Made by a program: the position numbers and the translations under genes. Shown here piece by piece: positions 17,217 to 25,130 of a stretch of 64,000 nt of DNA. The notes beneath the pieces were generated by a model. It did no database searches. It had not been told where the DNA came from and saw nothing but the letters and a program-made list of their open reading frames with translations. The first letter of the stretch is position 1; each line of letters begins with the position of its first letter. This DNA is from Desulfobacteraceae bacterium (GTDB lineage: Bacteria > Desulfobacterota > Desulfobacteria > Desulfobacterales > Desulfosalsimonadaceae): assembly GCA_011390465.1 (NCBI GenBank), contig JAABSH010000010.1, forward strand, positions 1 through 64,000, in the 5' to 3' direction.

Positions 17217-18695
17217 TTATTTGATGATCTTGATCACCATAAATCCCCTGTTCATGCGCTTGATAAAAAATTGAACCGCATCGCCGTCATCTATTTTTCC
17301 CATAACATCCTTGTAATCATCCACATTTTTGATGCGCTGATGGTTGATTTCCCGGATGACATCGCCTTTCACAATGCCGGCTTTTGCACCCTTGCTGTTC
17401 GGCCCGACCCCGACCACCATAACGCCGTCCGTGCTGCCCAGATTGAACTGGTCCATCATGTCAGTGGTTATATTGGCAATCTCGATACCCAGGGCGCTTT
17501 CCATGGGAGCGGTATCCCCACTGCCGGCCATGAGTTTGTCATCATCCCGGCGGGCAATTTTCACCTTGAATGATTTTTCTTTGCCATCCCGGACCACCAC
17601 GATTTCCGCTTTGCTGCCCACGGAAAGCCCCGCAATCAGACGGGTCAGATCCCGGGACGATTCCACGGCACTGCCGTTGACGGATACGATAATATCATTT
17701 GCCTTAATCCCGACCGCATCCGCCGGATCGCCCTCAAACACTTCCGCCACCAGCACGCCGGCGGAAATGTCGTAATATTCCTTCAGCTCCGCATCCAGAT
17801 CCTGAATGGCCACTCCCAGCCATCCCCGGGTCACTTCGCCGTTTTCCTTGAGCTGGGCAAACACATCGGTTGCCACATTCACCGGAATGGCAAATCCAAT
17901 ACCGTCCCCGCCCGCCACAATGGCGGTGTTAATTCCCACGACTTGGCCGGCCATGTTGATGAGAGGACCGCCGCTGTTTCCCGGGTTAATGGAGGCATCG
18001 GTCTGAATAAAATCATCATAGGGACCGGCACCGATAACCCGGCCCTTGGCGCTGATAATGCCGGCGGTGACCGTCTGCTCAAGACCGAACGGACTCCCAA
18101 TGGCAAGCACCCACTGGCCGATTTCCAGGGCGTCTGAATCGCCCATGGGCAGCACCGGCAGATCCTTGTCCGCTTTTATCTTAATCAGGGCCAGGTCCGT
18201 GGACGGGTCCTTGCCGATGATTTCCGCGGGATATTCCTTGCCGTCCTTGAGTTTCACCTGAACTTCATCCGCCCCTTCAATCACATGATTGTTGGTGATG
18301 ATGTAGCCGTCCTTGTCCATAATAAATCCGGATCCCAGACTGCTTTGCTTGAATTCCCGGCGGGGCTGGTTTTTAAAAAATTCTTCAAAAAACCGGCCAA
18401 ACGGATCCTGACGGCCCTGGGGACCCTGAAAAAAATGCTCAAACACCCGGCCGCCGCCGGAACTCAAAGTTTTGACCGTGCTGATATTGACCACGGCCGG
18501 ACCGCAGTCCCTGGCCAGCTGGGTAAAATTCCGGGGCACCATCTGCACCTGGGGCGGGGGCGAACACCCGGCCGGCGACGCATGGGAAGAAAACACCAGC
18601 AGAAAAACGGCAAAAAACACACCAGTGGTCAGAATGCCAAGCCATCTGCCGCGTTTGGGCATCCTGCAAGTGGATAAATCATTAGGCAAGCGCAT
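17217..18695 (-). CDS. HtrA/DegP-family periplasmic serine protease
   Basis: 492 aa; ATG 18695 has an AGGAG site 9 bp upstream. Residues about 16-44 are a signal peptide (GILTTGVFFAVFLLVFSSHA). The trypsin-like domain shows the full triad: His in ITNNHVIEGADE, Asp in STDLALIKIKAD and Ser in INPGNSGGPLIN. Two PDZ domains follow (RGWLGVAIQDLD region and GIEIANITTDMMDQ region). DegP-type proteins degrade or refold misfolded envelope proteins. It is last in an array with a stand-alone receiver, a histidine kinase and an OmpR-type regulator, all on the minus strand, which suggests stress-responsive control of the protease by that system. Confidence 0.93.
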   Translation of the reverse strand: MRLPNDLSTCRMPKRGRWLGILTTGVFFAVFLLVFSSHASPAGCSPPPQVQMVPRNFTQLARDCGPAVVNISTVKTLSSGGGRVFEHFFQGPQGRQDPFGRFFEEFFKNQPRREFKQSSLGSGFIMDKDGYIITNNHVIEGADEVQVKLKDGKEYPAEIIGKDPSTDLALIKIKADKDLPVLPMGDSDALEIGQWVLAIGSPFGLEQTVTAGIISAKGRVIGAGPYDDFIQTDASINPGNSGGPLINMAGQVVGINTAIVAGGDGIGFAIPVNVATDVFAQLKENGEVTRGWLGVAIQDLDAELKEYYDISAGVLVAEVFEGDPADAVGIKANDIIVSVNGSAVESSRDLTRLIAGLSVGSKAEIVVVRDGKEKSFKVKIARRDDDKLMAGSGDTAPMESALGIEIANITTDMMDQFNLGSTDGVMVVGVGPNSKGAKAGIVKGDVIREINHQRIKNVDDYKDVMGKIDDGDAVQFFIKRMNRGFMVIKIIK

Positions 18696-18768
18696 TATTC
18701 ATCTCCTCTTAAAAAATCAGATTTTAAAATTTACATTAATCCTTAACATAATGCCGCTATCCGGAATT

Positions 18769-19140
18769 TCAACCTCGCACCGGTTGTTCAGATGACGGCA
18801 TCAGGTGCCGGACTTTCCGGACCAGTTCCGCAAGGCTGTCGGATTTGTCGTAATAGGCATCAGCGCCGGGCACCATCTGCCGCTGATCCGCCAGCGCATA
18901 AACACTGGTAACGATAAATTTTGATTTTTTGCAGAACGTGGTGGCGATGTCATAAAAAAATATGCCATCCACCTCCGGCATATTGATATCCAGCAGCACC
19001 AGATCCGCGGGATCATCCAGCATCATATCATATGCCGCGGCCACACTGTCGGCCGCTCTTACAGAAAAGCCCTGCTGCTGCATAAGGCTAGAAAATATTT
19101 TTCGGATTTTTTGTTCATCATCAATTACCAGCACATCCAT
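18769..19140 (-). CDS. Stand-alone response-regulator receiver domain
   Basis: 123 aa, receiver fold only, no output domain. The acidic pocket (VIDDEQ), phosphoacceptor Asp51 in LVLLDINMPEVDG, Thr78 in IVTSVYA and Lys99 in ADAYYDKSDS are all present, so it should be phosphorylatable. It sits 97 bp after the histidine kinase gene and 73 bp before htrA. It may act as a phosphate sink or a CheY-like relay for the neighbouring kinase. Confidence 0.85.
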   Translation of the reverse strand: MDVLVIDDEQKIRKIFSSLMQQQGFSVRAADSVAAAYDMMLDDPADLVLLDINMPEVDGIFFYDIATTFCKKSKFIVTSVYALADQRQMVPGADAYYDKSDSLAELVRKVRHLMPSSEQPVRG

Positions 19141-19237
19141 GATATCCCTCTTCCGCCTCTGAAAACAGTTTCCTTGCTTTTGGGGTCATCATAGGGGGAT
19201 ACAGGTTAAAAAAGGATTAAAATTATATTAAAATTTT

Positions 19238-20734
19238 TTAATTATTGTCTGGCACCGAAAAGATCACCGGCAGGATGACCCCAAAAACCGTGCCCTCTCC
19301 CGGCCGGCTGTGCACGGTAATATCCCCCTGGTGGGCCCGGGCAATGGAACGGGCCATGCTGAGCCCGAGCCCGCTGCCGGGTTCCGCCTGTTTTTGGGAT
19401 CCGGAACGGAAAAATTTATCAAAAATGCGGTTTAAATCTTTTTCAGCAATGCCCACACCGGTATCAGCAACGCGGATTTCCGCGCTCCGGCCTGAAACCG
19501 CCAGAGAAACAGTGATTTTCCCGCCTTTTGGCGTGAATTTAACCGCATTATTGATCAGATTCAAAAACAGACGCCGCAGATGCAGTTTATCGCCTTCAAT
19601 GACACTCTGATTCGGGGAAGCTTGGAAAGCCGGGGAAAGGCGCAGCTCTGAAAAAAGACCTTTCTGTTCCGCCAGAATATGGGTGTACTCATAAATTTCT
19701 TCCAGAAATGCCGTGAGATGAATTTTTTCAAACTGAAACACATCCGGATTATAATCCAGCCGGGCCAGGAGCAGCAGGTCCTTGATAATCCGGATCAGCC
19801 GGTTTACCTCTTCCAGGCTCACCTGCAGCACCTGCTCGTATTCCGCGGGCTCCCGGGTCCGGGACAGGGCAAGTTCCATCTCCCCCCGGATAATGGCCAG
19901 CGGGGTTTTCAGCTCGTGGGCCACATGGGAGCTGAATTCATTGACATGGGCAAAGGATTTTTCAAGACGTTCCAGCATGGCATTGCAGGAACGGATCAGC
20001 TGCCGCATCTCCGCGTCCGCGGCCATTTCCGGTATTCTTCTGTTTAAATCTTTGTGGGAAATATTATCCACAATGCGGGTCACGTTGAGCACGGGCCGCA
20101 GAATCCGGCGGGTAAAAAATCCGCCCATAAAACTGGTAATCCCCAGAATCACCAGAATGCCGATACCGATAAAATAAAGCAGCTGATTCAGCATGCGGAT
20201 CACGGCGTCCATGGGCGTGGCAATCTGGATAACCAGAAGATTGCGGCTGTTGTATAAAAAAGGCAGATTCAGCGCCCGGAAGGGCCGGCCGGTTTTACGG
20301 ATATTTTTAAGTACCATGAAATCCACGGACAGGGGAAGCTGCTCCTGAAACACCCGGGCGGTTTCTGCGTCAAAATTCTGGCTCCGGATAATGGGCCGGC
20401 CCTGGAAATCTAAAATAACGATATAATCTTTTTTCAGGTTCAGGGCGTCCATGTCCGAGCGCCACAGGTCATCCACAATCAGGCGGGCCCGGTCTTCAAT
20501 GCCCAGGAGCTTGTTCAGCAGATGCTGATGCGGGGTTTCCGAGCGGCTCAGTTTTTCATAGGATTTTAAAATATTGACAATTTCAGAGGATTTAAGCCGC
20601 AGTTCATCATCCAATCCCTGGTACAGCACATACCGGGTCACACTGAAGAGCACCCCGCTGAAAATCACCAGAATCACAAACAAAACAGATGTGTAGAGAA
20701 TACTGGCCTTGAATCGGATGGAGTTGCGGATCAT
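19238..20734 (-). CDS. Membrane sensor histidine kinase (HAMP-HisKA-HATPase)
   Basis: 498 aa. Two membrane helices (about 12-34 and 184-206) enclose a roughly 150-residue periplasmic sensor. A HAMP domain follows (RRILRPVLNVTRIVDNISHK), then HisKA with His in FSSHVAHELKTPLAIIRGEM and HATPase_c (LINNAVKFTPKGG, VADTGVGIAEKD, GSGLGLSMARSIA). This architecture matches the CpxA/CusS group. The OmpR-type regulator gene is directly upstream, separated by a 159-bp spacer filled with simple repeats. It likely senses envelope or metal stress and signals to that regulator. Confidence 0.9.
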   Translation of the reverse strand: MIRNSIRFKASILYTSVLFVILVIFSGVLFSVTRYVLYQGLDDELRLKSSEIVNILKSYEKLSRSETPHQHLLNKLLGIEDRARLIVDDLWRSDMDALNLKKDYIVILDFQGRPIIRSQNFDAETARVFQEQLPLSVDFMVLKNIRKTGRPFRALNLPFLYNSRNLLVIQIATPMDAVIRMLNQLLYFIGIGILVILGITSFMGGFFTRRILRPVLNVTRIVDNISHKDLNRRIPEMAADAEMRQLIRSCNAMLERLEKSFAHVNEFSSHVAHELKTPLAIIRGEMELALSRTREPAEYEQVLQVSLEEVNRLIRIIKDLLLLARLDYNPDVFQFEKIHLTAFLEEIYEYTHILAEQKGLFSELRLSPAFQASPNQSVIEGDKLHLRRLFLNLINNAVKFTPKGGKITVSLAVSGRSAEIRVADTGVGIAEKDLNRIFDKFFRSGSQKQAEPGSGLGLSMARSIARAHQGDITVHSRPGEGTVFGVILPVIFSVPDNN

Positions 20735-20750
20735 GGGGTCAGGTTAAAAA

Positions 20751-20884
20751 AGGCTGAAAGCTGAAAGCTGAAGCCTTTGGAAGAATTGTCCGGAATTAAA
20801 TATTGAACAGGCATCATTCATCATTCATCATTCGTAATTCATCATTCGTAATTCGTAATTCGTAATTCGTAATTTGTAATTCCC
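20751..20884. repeat. Short tandem repeats between regulator and kinase genes
   Basis: GCTGAAA units (about 20752-20775) are followed by a run of 7-10-bp units of the type CATCATT and CGTAATT (about 20815-20882), with many near-identical copies. It fills the gap between the OmpR-type regulator and the kinase. Confidence 0.8.
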
Positions 20885-20893
20885 AACCACCCC

Positions 20894-21562
20894 TCATTCC
20901 TTAACCATATATCCCCGGCCCCGGACGGAGTGGATCAGTTTTTTAGGATATTCCGCGTCCACTTTTTTGCGCACATAATTCACATACACATTAATGACAT
21001 TGGAAAAACTGTCAAAATCCTGGTGCCAGACGTGCTCGGATATCATGGTGCGGGTCACCACCTGGCCGGCATGGATCATGAGATATTCCAGAAGCGCATA
21101 CTCTGTTGCGGTAAGATCAATGGGAGTGCCGGCCCGGGTGACCGTGCGGCTGATCTGGTCCAGCTCCAGGTCCGCCACCTTGTGAAGCGTACTTTTCTGG
21201 CCCTGATTTCTGCGCAGCAGCACCCGGACCCGGGCCAGAAATTCATCAAACGCAAAGGGCTTTGTCAGATAATCATCCGCACCGGAATCCAGGCCGTAAA
21301 CCTTGTCCTGAACATCATCCCGGGCCGTGAGCATGAGAATGGGCATCTCATTGTTCTGCTGCCGCAGCTCCCGGCAGACCGCAAACCCGTCCCGGCCGGG
21401 CAGCATGATATCCAGCACCATCAGATCATAGGGATTGATCTGGGCCAGATACAGCCCTTCATCGCCGTCCCCTGCCACGTCCACGGTATAGTGCTGTTCC
21501 GTCAGCCCCCGTTTGATAAAGGACGCAATTTTTTTTTCATCTTCAACAAGGAGAATGCGCAT
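20894..21562 (-). CDS. OmpR/PhoB-family response regulator
   Basis: 222 aa. The receiver domain has VEDEKK, Asp51 in LMVLDIMLPGRDG, and Lys in ADDYLTKPFAFDE; the C-terminal winged helix (about 125-220) shows TATEYALLEYLMIHAGQVVT and NVINVYVNYVRKKVD with SVRGRGYMVKE at the end. This is the classical DNA-binding partner of a HAMP-type kinase, whose gene follows. Closest in type to CusR/CpxR-like regulators. Probable targets include the downstream kinase/receiver/htrA genes; no operator was identified. Confidence 0.92.
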   Translation of the reverse strand: MRILLVEDEKKIASFIKRGLTEQHYTVDVAGDGDEGLYLAQINPYDLMVLDIMLPGRDGFAVCRELRQQNNEMPILMLTARDDVQDKVYGLDSGADDYLTKPFAFDEFLARVRVLLRRNQGQKSTLHKVADLELDQISRTVTRAGTPIDLTATEYALLEYLMIHAGQVVTRTMISEHVWHQDFDSFSNVINVYVNYVRKKVDAEYPKKLIHSVRGRGYMVKE

Positions 21563-21579
21563 GATGATTTATAAGCCTG

Positions 21580-22170
21580 TTATTTTTCACATAGGGCCAG
21601 CGCCAGGGCCCGGCCCCGGTCATAGGCCTGGTCCAGATATTCTGGATGTTTTTCCACATCTCCGGCCAGATCCAGCTGCCGGAACAGCACCGAATCCCAG
21701 AGTTCCATATCCAGGGTGTCAAAAAAATACTGCATGGTCAGCAGCATGCCGTCAAACAGTTTTTTGCCCCGGGTGGCGCCAACACTGATGACCAGGCCTT
21801 TACGGGTCGGGGTCCATTTTCCGAACGCGGTCTGGTCAATCCAGTATTTTTTCACCCACAGGGACTGGCACCGGTCCATCAACGCTTTAACATGCGCGCT
21901 GACCGTATAAAAAAAAATGGGAGATGCGATGATCAGGCCGTTGGCGCCCAGTATCCGGTCCCGGACCGCTTGGAAATCATCTTTAATGGCGCACTCTCCG
22001 TCTTTTTTGCACCCGTAGATTTCAAGACACGGGGAAATTTTGTAATCTCTTAACACAATTTCATCTACTGCCGCGCCCGCATCCCGGGCACCGGCAACCG
22101 CCTGCCGCATCAGGGCCGCAGTGTTTCCCTTTCTTCTCGGGCTTCCATAAATTGCTGCAATTTCAACCAT
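21580..22170 (-). CDS. NADPH-dependent FMN reductase / flavodoxin-fold protein
   Basis: 196 aa from ATG 22170, behind a purine-rich GGGGAGGGG stretch. The FMN-phosphate loop AIYGSPRRKGNTAAL (about 5-19) and the second flavin loop ASPIFFYTVSAHVKALMDR are those of the iron-sulfur flavoprotein/FMN-reductase family. A CLEIYGCKKDGECAI stretch (about 48-62) carries three cysteines, as in iron-sulfur flavoproteins (Isf), so a cluster is possible. Such proteins move electrons from NAD(P)H or ferredoxin to acceptors. It lies 11 bp after the exonuclease III gene. Confidence 0.8.
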   Translation of the reverse strand: MVEIAAIYGSPRRKGNTAALMRQAVAGARDAGAAVDEIVLRDYKISPCLEIYGCKKDGECAIKDDFQAVRDRILGANGLIIASPIFFYTVSAHVKALMDRCQSLWVKKYWIDQTAFGKWTPTRKGLVISVGATRGKKLFDGMLLTMQYFFDTLDMELWDSVLFRQLDLAGDVEKHPEYLDQAYDRGRALALALCEK

Positions 22171-22181
22171 TTCCCCTCCCC

Positions 22182-22970
22182 TTAAAATTCCAGCACCAGT
22201 CCCACCGGACAATGGTCTGATCCATAGACCGCATTGTCAATAAAGGCTTCTTTCACATGTCCGGCATCCACCAGGTCCCGGGTCACAAAAAAATAATCAA
22301 TGCGCCACCCGGCATTCCGCTCCCGGGCATTGAACCGGTAAGTCCACCAGGAATATTTCACGGTTTCCGGGTACAGATGGCGGAAGGTGTCCACATATCC
22401 CTGATCCACAATTTTGTCCAGCCAGTCCCGTTCAACCCGCAGAAACCCGGACCGGTCCGCATTGGCTTTGGGATTTTTCAGGTCAATTTCATTGTGCGCG
22501 GTGTTGTAATCCCCGCAGATCACCAGACTTCTGCCGGCCTTGCGAAGGCCGCCGGCATAATCAAAAAAATCCCGGTAAAACGCCAGCTTGTATTCCAGCC
22601 GGTCATCCCCCATCTGGCCGTTGGGAAAATAAATATTAAACAGCACAAAATCCTCAAAATCCATCTCCAGAATCCGGCCTTCCGCGTCATAGGCGTCAAT
22701 GCCGATGCCGTTATTGACCGTGCGCGGCGGCATTTTTGTCCAGGCCCCCACGCCGCTGTAGCCTTTTTTTACGGTGCTGTAGGACCAATACGACGCATAT
22801 CCGTCAATATAACGCAGCTCATCCGCCAGCTGGGGTTCCTGCAGCTTGGTTTCCTGAACACAGATCACATCCGCGTCAAATCCCTTAAACGATTCAAAAA
22901 AGCCCTTTTTGGCCACGGCCCGAAGCCCGTTCACATTCCATGAAATCAGCCGGATCTGTTTTTTTGCCAA
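22182..22970 (-). CDS. xth: Exodeoxyribonuclease III
   Basis: 262 aa from TTG 22970, preceded by a strong AGGAGGG site; an upstream ATG at 23009 overlaps the previous stop but lacks such a site. All catalytic elements are present: Asn in ISWNVNGLRAV, Glu in CVQETKLQEPQ, Asp/Asn in ICGDYNTAHNEIDLKN, and the Asp-His pair in YGSDHCPVGL. The enzyme cleaves AP sites and digests 3' ends of duplex DNA. It is placed in a run of minus-strand genes behind the glycyl radical enzyme locus, perhaps only by read-through. Confidence 0.92.
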   Translation of the reverse strand: MAKKQIRLISWNVNGLRAVAKKGFFESFKGFDADVICVQETKLQEPQLADELRYIDGYASYWSYSTVKKGYSGVGAWTKMPPRTVNNGIGIDAYDAEGRILEMDFEDFVLFNIYFPNGQMGDDRLEYKLAFYRDFFDYAGGLRKAGRSLVICGDYNTAHNEIDLKNPKANADRSGFLRVERDWLDKIVDQGYVDTFRHLYPETVKYSWWTYRFNARERNAGWRIDYFFVTRDLVDAGHVKEAFIDNAVYGSDHCPVGLVLEF

Positions 22971-23005
22971 AATCCCTCCTTTCCGTGCTTGTCTTAAATC
23001 ACTTT

Positions 23006-23878
23006 TCATAAAGTCTCAAATTCCGTCACCGGGGTGAGCGGAATTGGCGGATAAATCTGGCCGTGGCAGGGCGGCATGGAATTGTACACCCAGTCAATAT
23101 CCACACTGCGGGCGGCAATCCCCCTGGAGCGTTTTATGGTGCTCAACTTTCCCCGGACCAGCACATCCTCCATTTTCATGGTCAGGCCGAAAACCGCCAC
23201 CGTCTGATCCGGCGCGATTTTCCGAATTTCATCTCCCCAGGCCCACGGGGAAAACACCAGGCGCCGGCTGTCGGCCGCCTGGCACTCCAAGAGCGGGATG
23301 ATCTCCGGAAATCCGTCCTCCCGAACCCAGGCCATGAATTTCAGGGCATCCAGGCGATTGAACAGGGTTTCGCCAAACGGGGTCAGGACCCGGTCCTGAT
23401 CCCGGGCCGGATCTTTGGATGGGGTCACTGTGCCATATTTTGCAATTTTTGTCATCAGGATGGAAAAAATAATTTTTACAAGCGGCAGCCGGTCCGGTCC
23501 CCGGAAATCCACCAAATCCAGATAATGTACGGTGTTAATGCCAAAATAGGCATTGTACCGGAACATGGGAAGCTGGTTGTAGCGCTCATATTCCGGCCCT
23601 TCCCCGCGCAAATGGGTCCATCGGGCATGGCCCCGCCACATTTTCCGGTCCATGGTCAGCACCAGAAAAGCGGTTTTTGAATTTTCCTGGATATGGGATT
23701 TGCCCCGGCCTTTACAGAACTCCCCCAATGTAAGCTGTTTCGGCCCGGATGCCGCAATGGAAGTAATCAGGGTGATATGGGGCAGGCCTTCCGGATTGAT
23801 GGATGCCACCAGCCCGATTTTTTCCGCCGGTGCAAACGCGTTGATCGTTGTTTCATCAAATTCTTTCTGATTATACAT
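23006..23878 (-). CDS. PPOX-like (FMN-binding split barrel) protein
   Basis: 290 aa. The first 130 residues resemble the pyridoxamine-phosphate-oxidase-like split barrel: IGLVASINPEGLPHITLITS, then KTAFLVLTMDRKMWRGHARW. Strands in the second half (KFMAWVREDGFPEIIPLLEC) look like a second, related barrel, giving a two-domain protein. Such proteins bind FMN, F420 or haem; the substrate is unknown. It lies 80 bp after the activase gene and may belong to that locus. Confidence 0.65.
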   Translation of the reverse strand: MYNQKEFDETTINAFAPAEKIGLVASINPEGLPHITLITSIAASGPKQLTLGEFCKGRGKSHIQENSKTAFLVLTMDRKMWRGHARWTHLRGEGPEYERYNQLPMFRYNAYFGINTVHYLDLVDFRGPDRLPLVKIIFSILMTKIAKYGTVTPSKDPARDQDRVLTPFGETLFNRLDALKFMAWVREDGFPEIIPLLECQAADSRRLVFSPWAWGDEIRKIAPDQTVAVFGLTMKMEDVLVRGKLSTIKRSRGIAARSVDIDWVYNSMPPCHGQIYPPIPLTPVTEFETL

Positions 23879-23957
23879 TACCGCCGCCCTCCTGTTGATA
23901 TTTAATTTCCCTCATTCCCGCGGTCCCCCGTGGGAACCGGAAAAAACACAAAAGCCA

Positions 23958-24929
23958 TTATTCCAAACGGGTGCTGCCGGTAGGAACCACCATATCCGGA
24001 TCAACACCGGAACTTTTTGCCGCATCCGCCATTTCATCGACAAAATCCAGGGTCAGCAACTCTTCTTTTTCAAACTCCCACCGCTGCCCCAGACGAAGAT
24101 ATTTGTCCCGGCACAGGTTGTTAAACGCGCACAATTCCCAGCGGGAAACCACGTTCCTGAGGTGCGCGCCAATAAACTGACCAATGGCGCCTATATTTTC
24201 ACGGGTGGCGGTTGCGCGGGGAATAAGGGGGGTGCGGATCCACATTTCCGACGGATGCACATGGGACCGCATATAATCTGCCACATAGTGCAGATTTTCC
24301 AGAATCCGGCGGTTGTCATGGCCGGTAAATTTTTTATGCAGAACCGGGTCCATGAGTTTCATGTCAAACAATACCAGCGCTGAATACGGCAGCACCTGAT
24401 CCAGGGCCTCCCGGCGGCAACACCCGCAGGTGTCAAGGGCCGTATGAATGCCGCGCTGCCGGAGGGCTTTTAAAAATTGCCCTGCAAATTCAGACTGAAG
24501 GGCTGGTTCGCCGCCGGAGACGGTAATGCCGCCTTTGGATGTTTCAAAATAGGCCTGGTCTTTGAGCACTTCGGCTGTCAGGTCATCCAGATCCCAGGTT
24601 TTTCCCATGATTTCCAGGGCCGTGCCGGGACATGCGTCAGCACAGTCGCCGCACCCGGTGCAGCGGGTCCGGTCGATTTCCATGCCGGATTCCGTGAGCG
24701 CCAGGGCATTTTCCCGGCAGACCGATAAACAGGTCCGGCACCCGATGCACCGGTTGCCCACCCACTGAAGCTGGGGGTTCGGGGAAATGCTTTCCGGATT
24801 GTGGCACCAGGCGCAGTGAAGGGAGCATCCCTTAAAAAACACCGTCGTTCTGATGCCCGGCCCGTCTTCCGTGGACATGCGCATGATTTCAAAGATGGTG
24901 GCGAATTCCGCAGTGGAGGAAGGGGTCAT
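23958..24929 (-). CDS. Glycyl radical enzyme activating protein (radical SAM)
   Basis: 323 aa. The radical-SAM cluster motif CX3CX2C is visible (GCSLHCAWCHNPES, about 34-47). Two inserted ferredoxin motifs follow (CIGCRTCLSVCRENA and CTGCGDCADACPGTA), as in activases of dehydratase-type and C-S lyase-type enzymes rather than simple PFL activases. The SAM-binding GG motif is in GGITVSGGEPALQ. It would abstract H from Gly818 of the enzyme encoded upstream at 25131-27662. A MITE-like element lies between the two genes. Confidence 0.92.
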   Translation of the reverse strand: MTPSSTAEFATIFEIMRMSTEDGPGIRTTVFFKGCSLHCAWCHNPESISPNPQLQWVGNRCIGCRTCLSVCRENALALTESGMEIDRTRCTGCGDCADACPGTALEIMGKTWDLDDLTAEVLKDQAYFETSKGGITVSGGEPALQSEFAGQFLKALRQRGIHTALDTCGCCRREALDQVLPYSALVLFDMKLMDPVLHKKFTGHDNRRILENLHYVADYMRSHVHPSEMWIRTPLIPRATATRENIGAIGQFIGAHLRNVVSRWELCAFNNLCRDKYLRLGQRWEFEKEELLTLDFVDEMADAAKSSGVDPDMVVPTGSTRLE

Positions 24930-24973
24930 GTTGGGTGTCCGTTTACAGGGTGAAGGGGTTACAAGTTGCAGGT

Positions 24974-25098
24974 CAATGTCATTAACTTAGGCCATATGCG
25001 TAGGGGAGGGGTTTATCCCCTCCCGGCATGGGTTGCCTCTTTCGCGGGAGGGGGTAAACCCCTCCCCTACATTGAAACCTCTTAAGTTAACGACATTG
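24974..25098. mobile_element. MITE-like element family B, copy B1
   Basis: 125 bp with 18-bp near-perfect terminal inverted repeats (CAATGTCATTAACTTAGG at 24974-24991; CTTAAGTTAACGACATTG at 25081-25098, two mismatches) and large inner inverted repeats of the TAGGGGAGGGG / CCCCTCCCCTA type. The reverse complement occurs at 33781-33904. It sits between the glycyl radical enzyme and its activase. Confidence 0.8.
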
Positions 25099-25130
25099 GG
25101 TTTCAGATTTCAGGTGTCAGGTTTCAGGTG

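Noticed and set aside
20815-20884. CRISPR array
   Set aside because: Units are 7-10 bp and contiguous without spacers; no cas genes.
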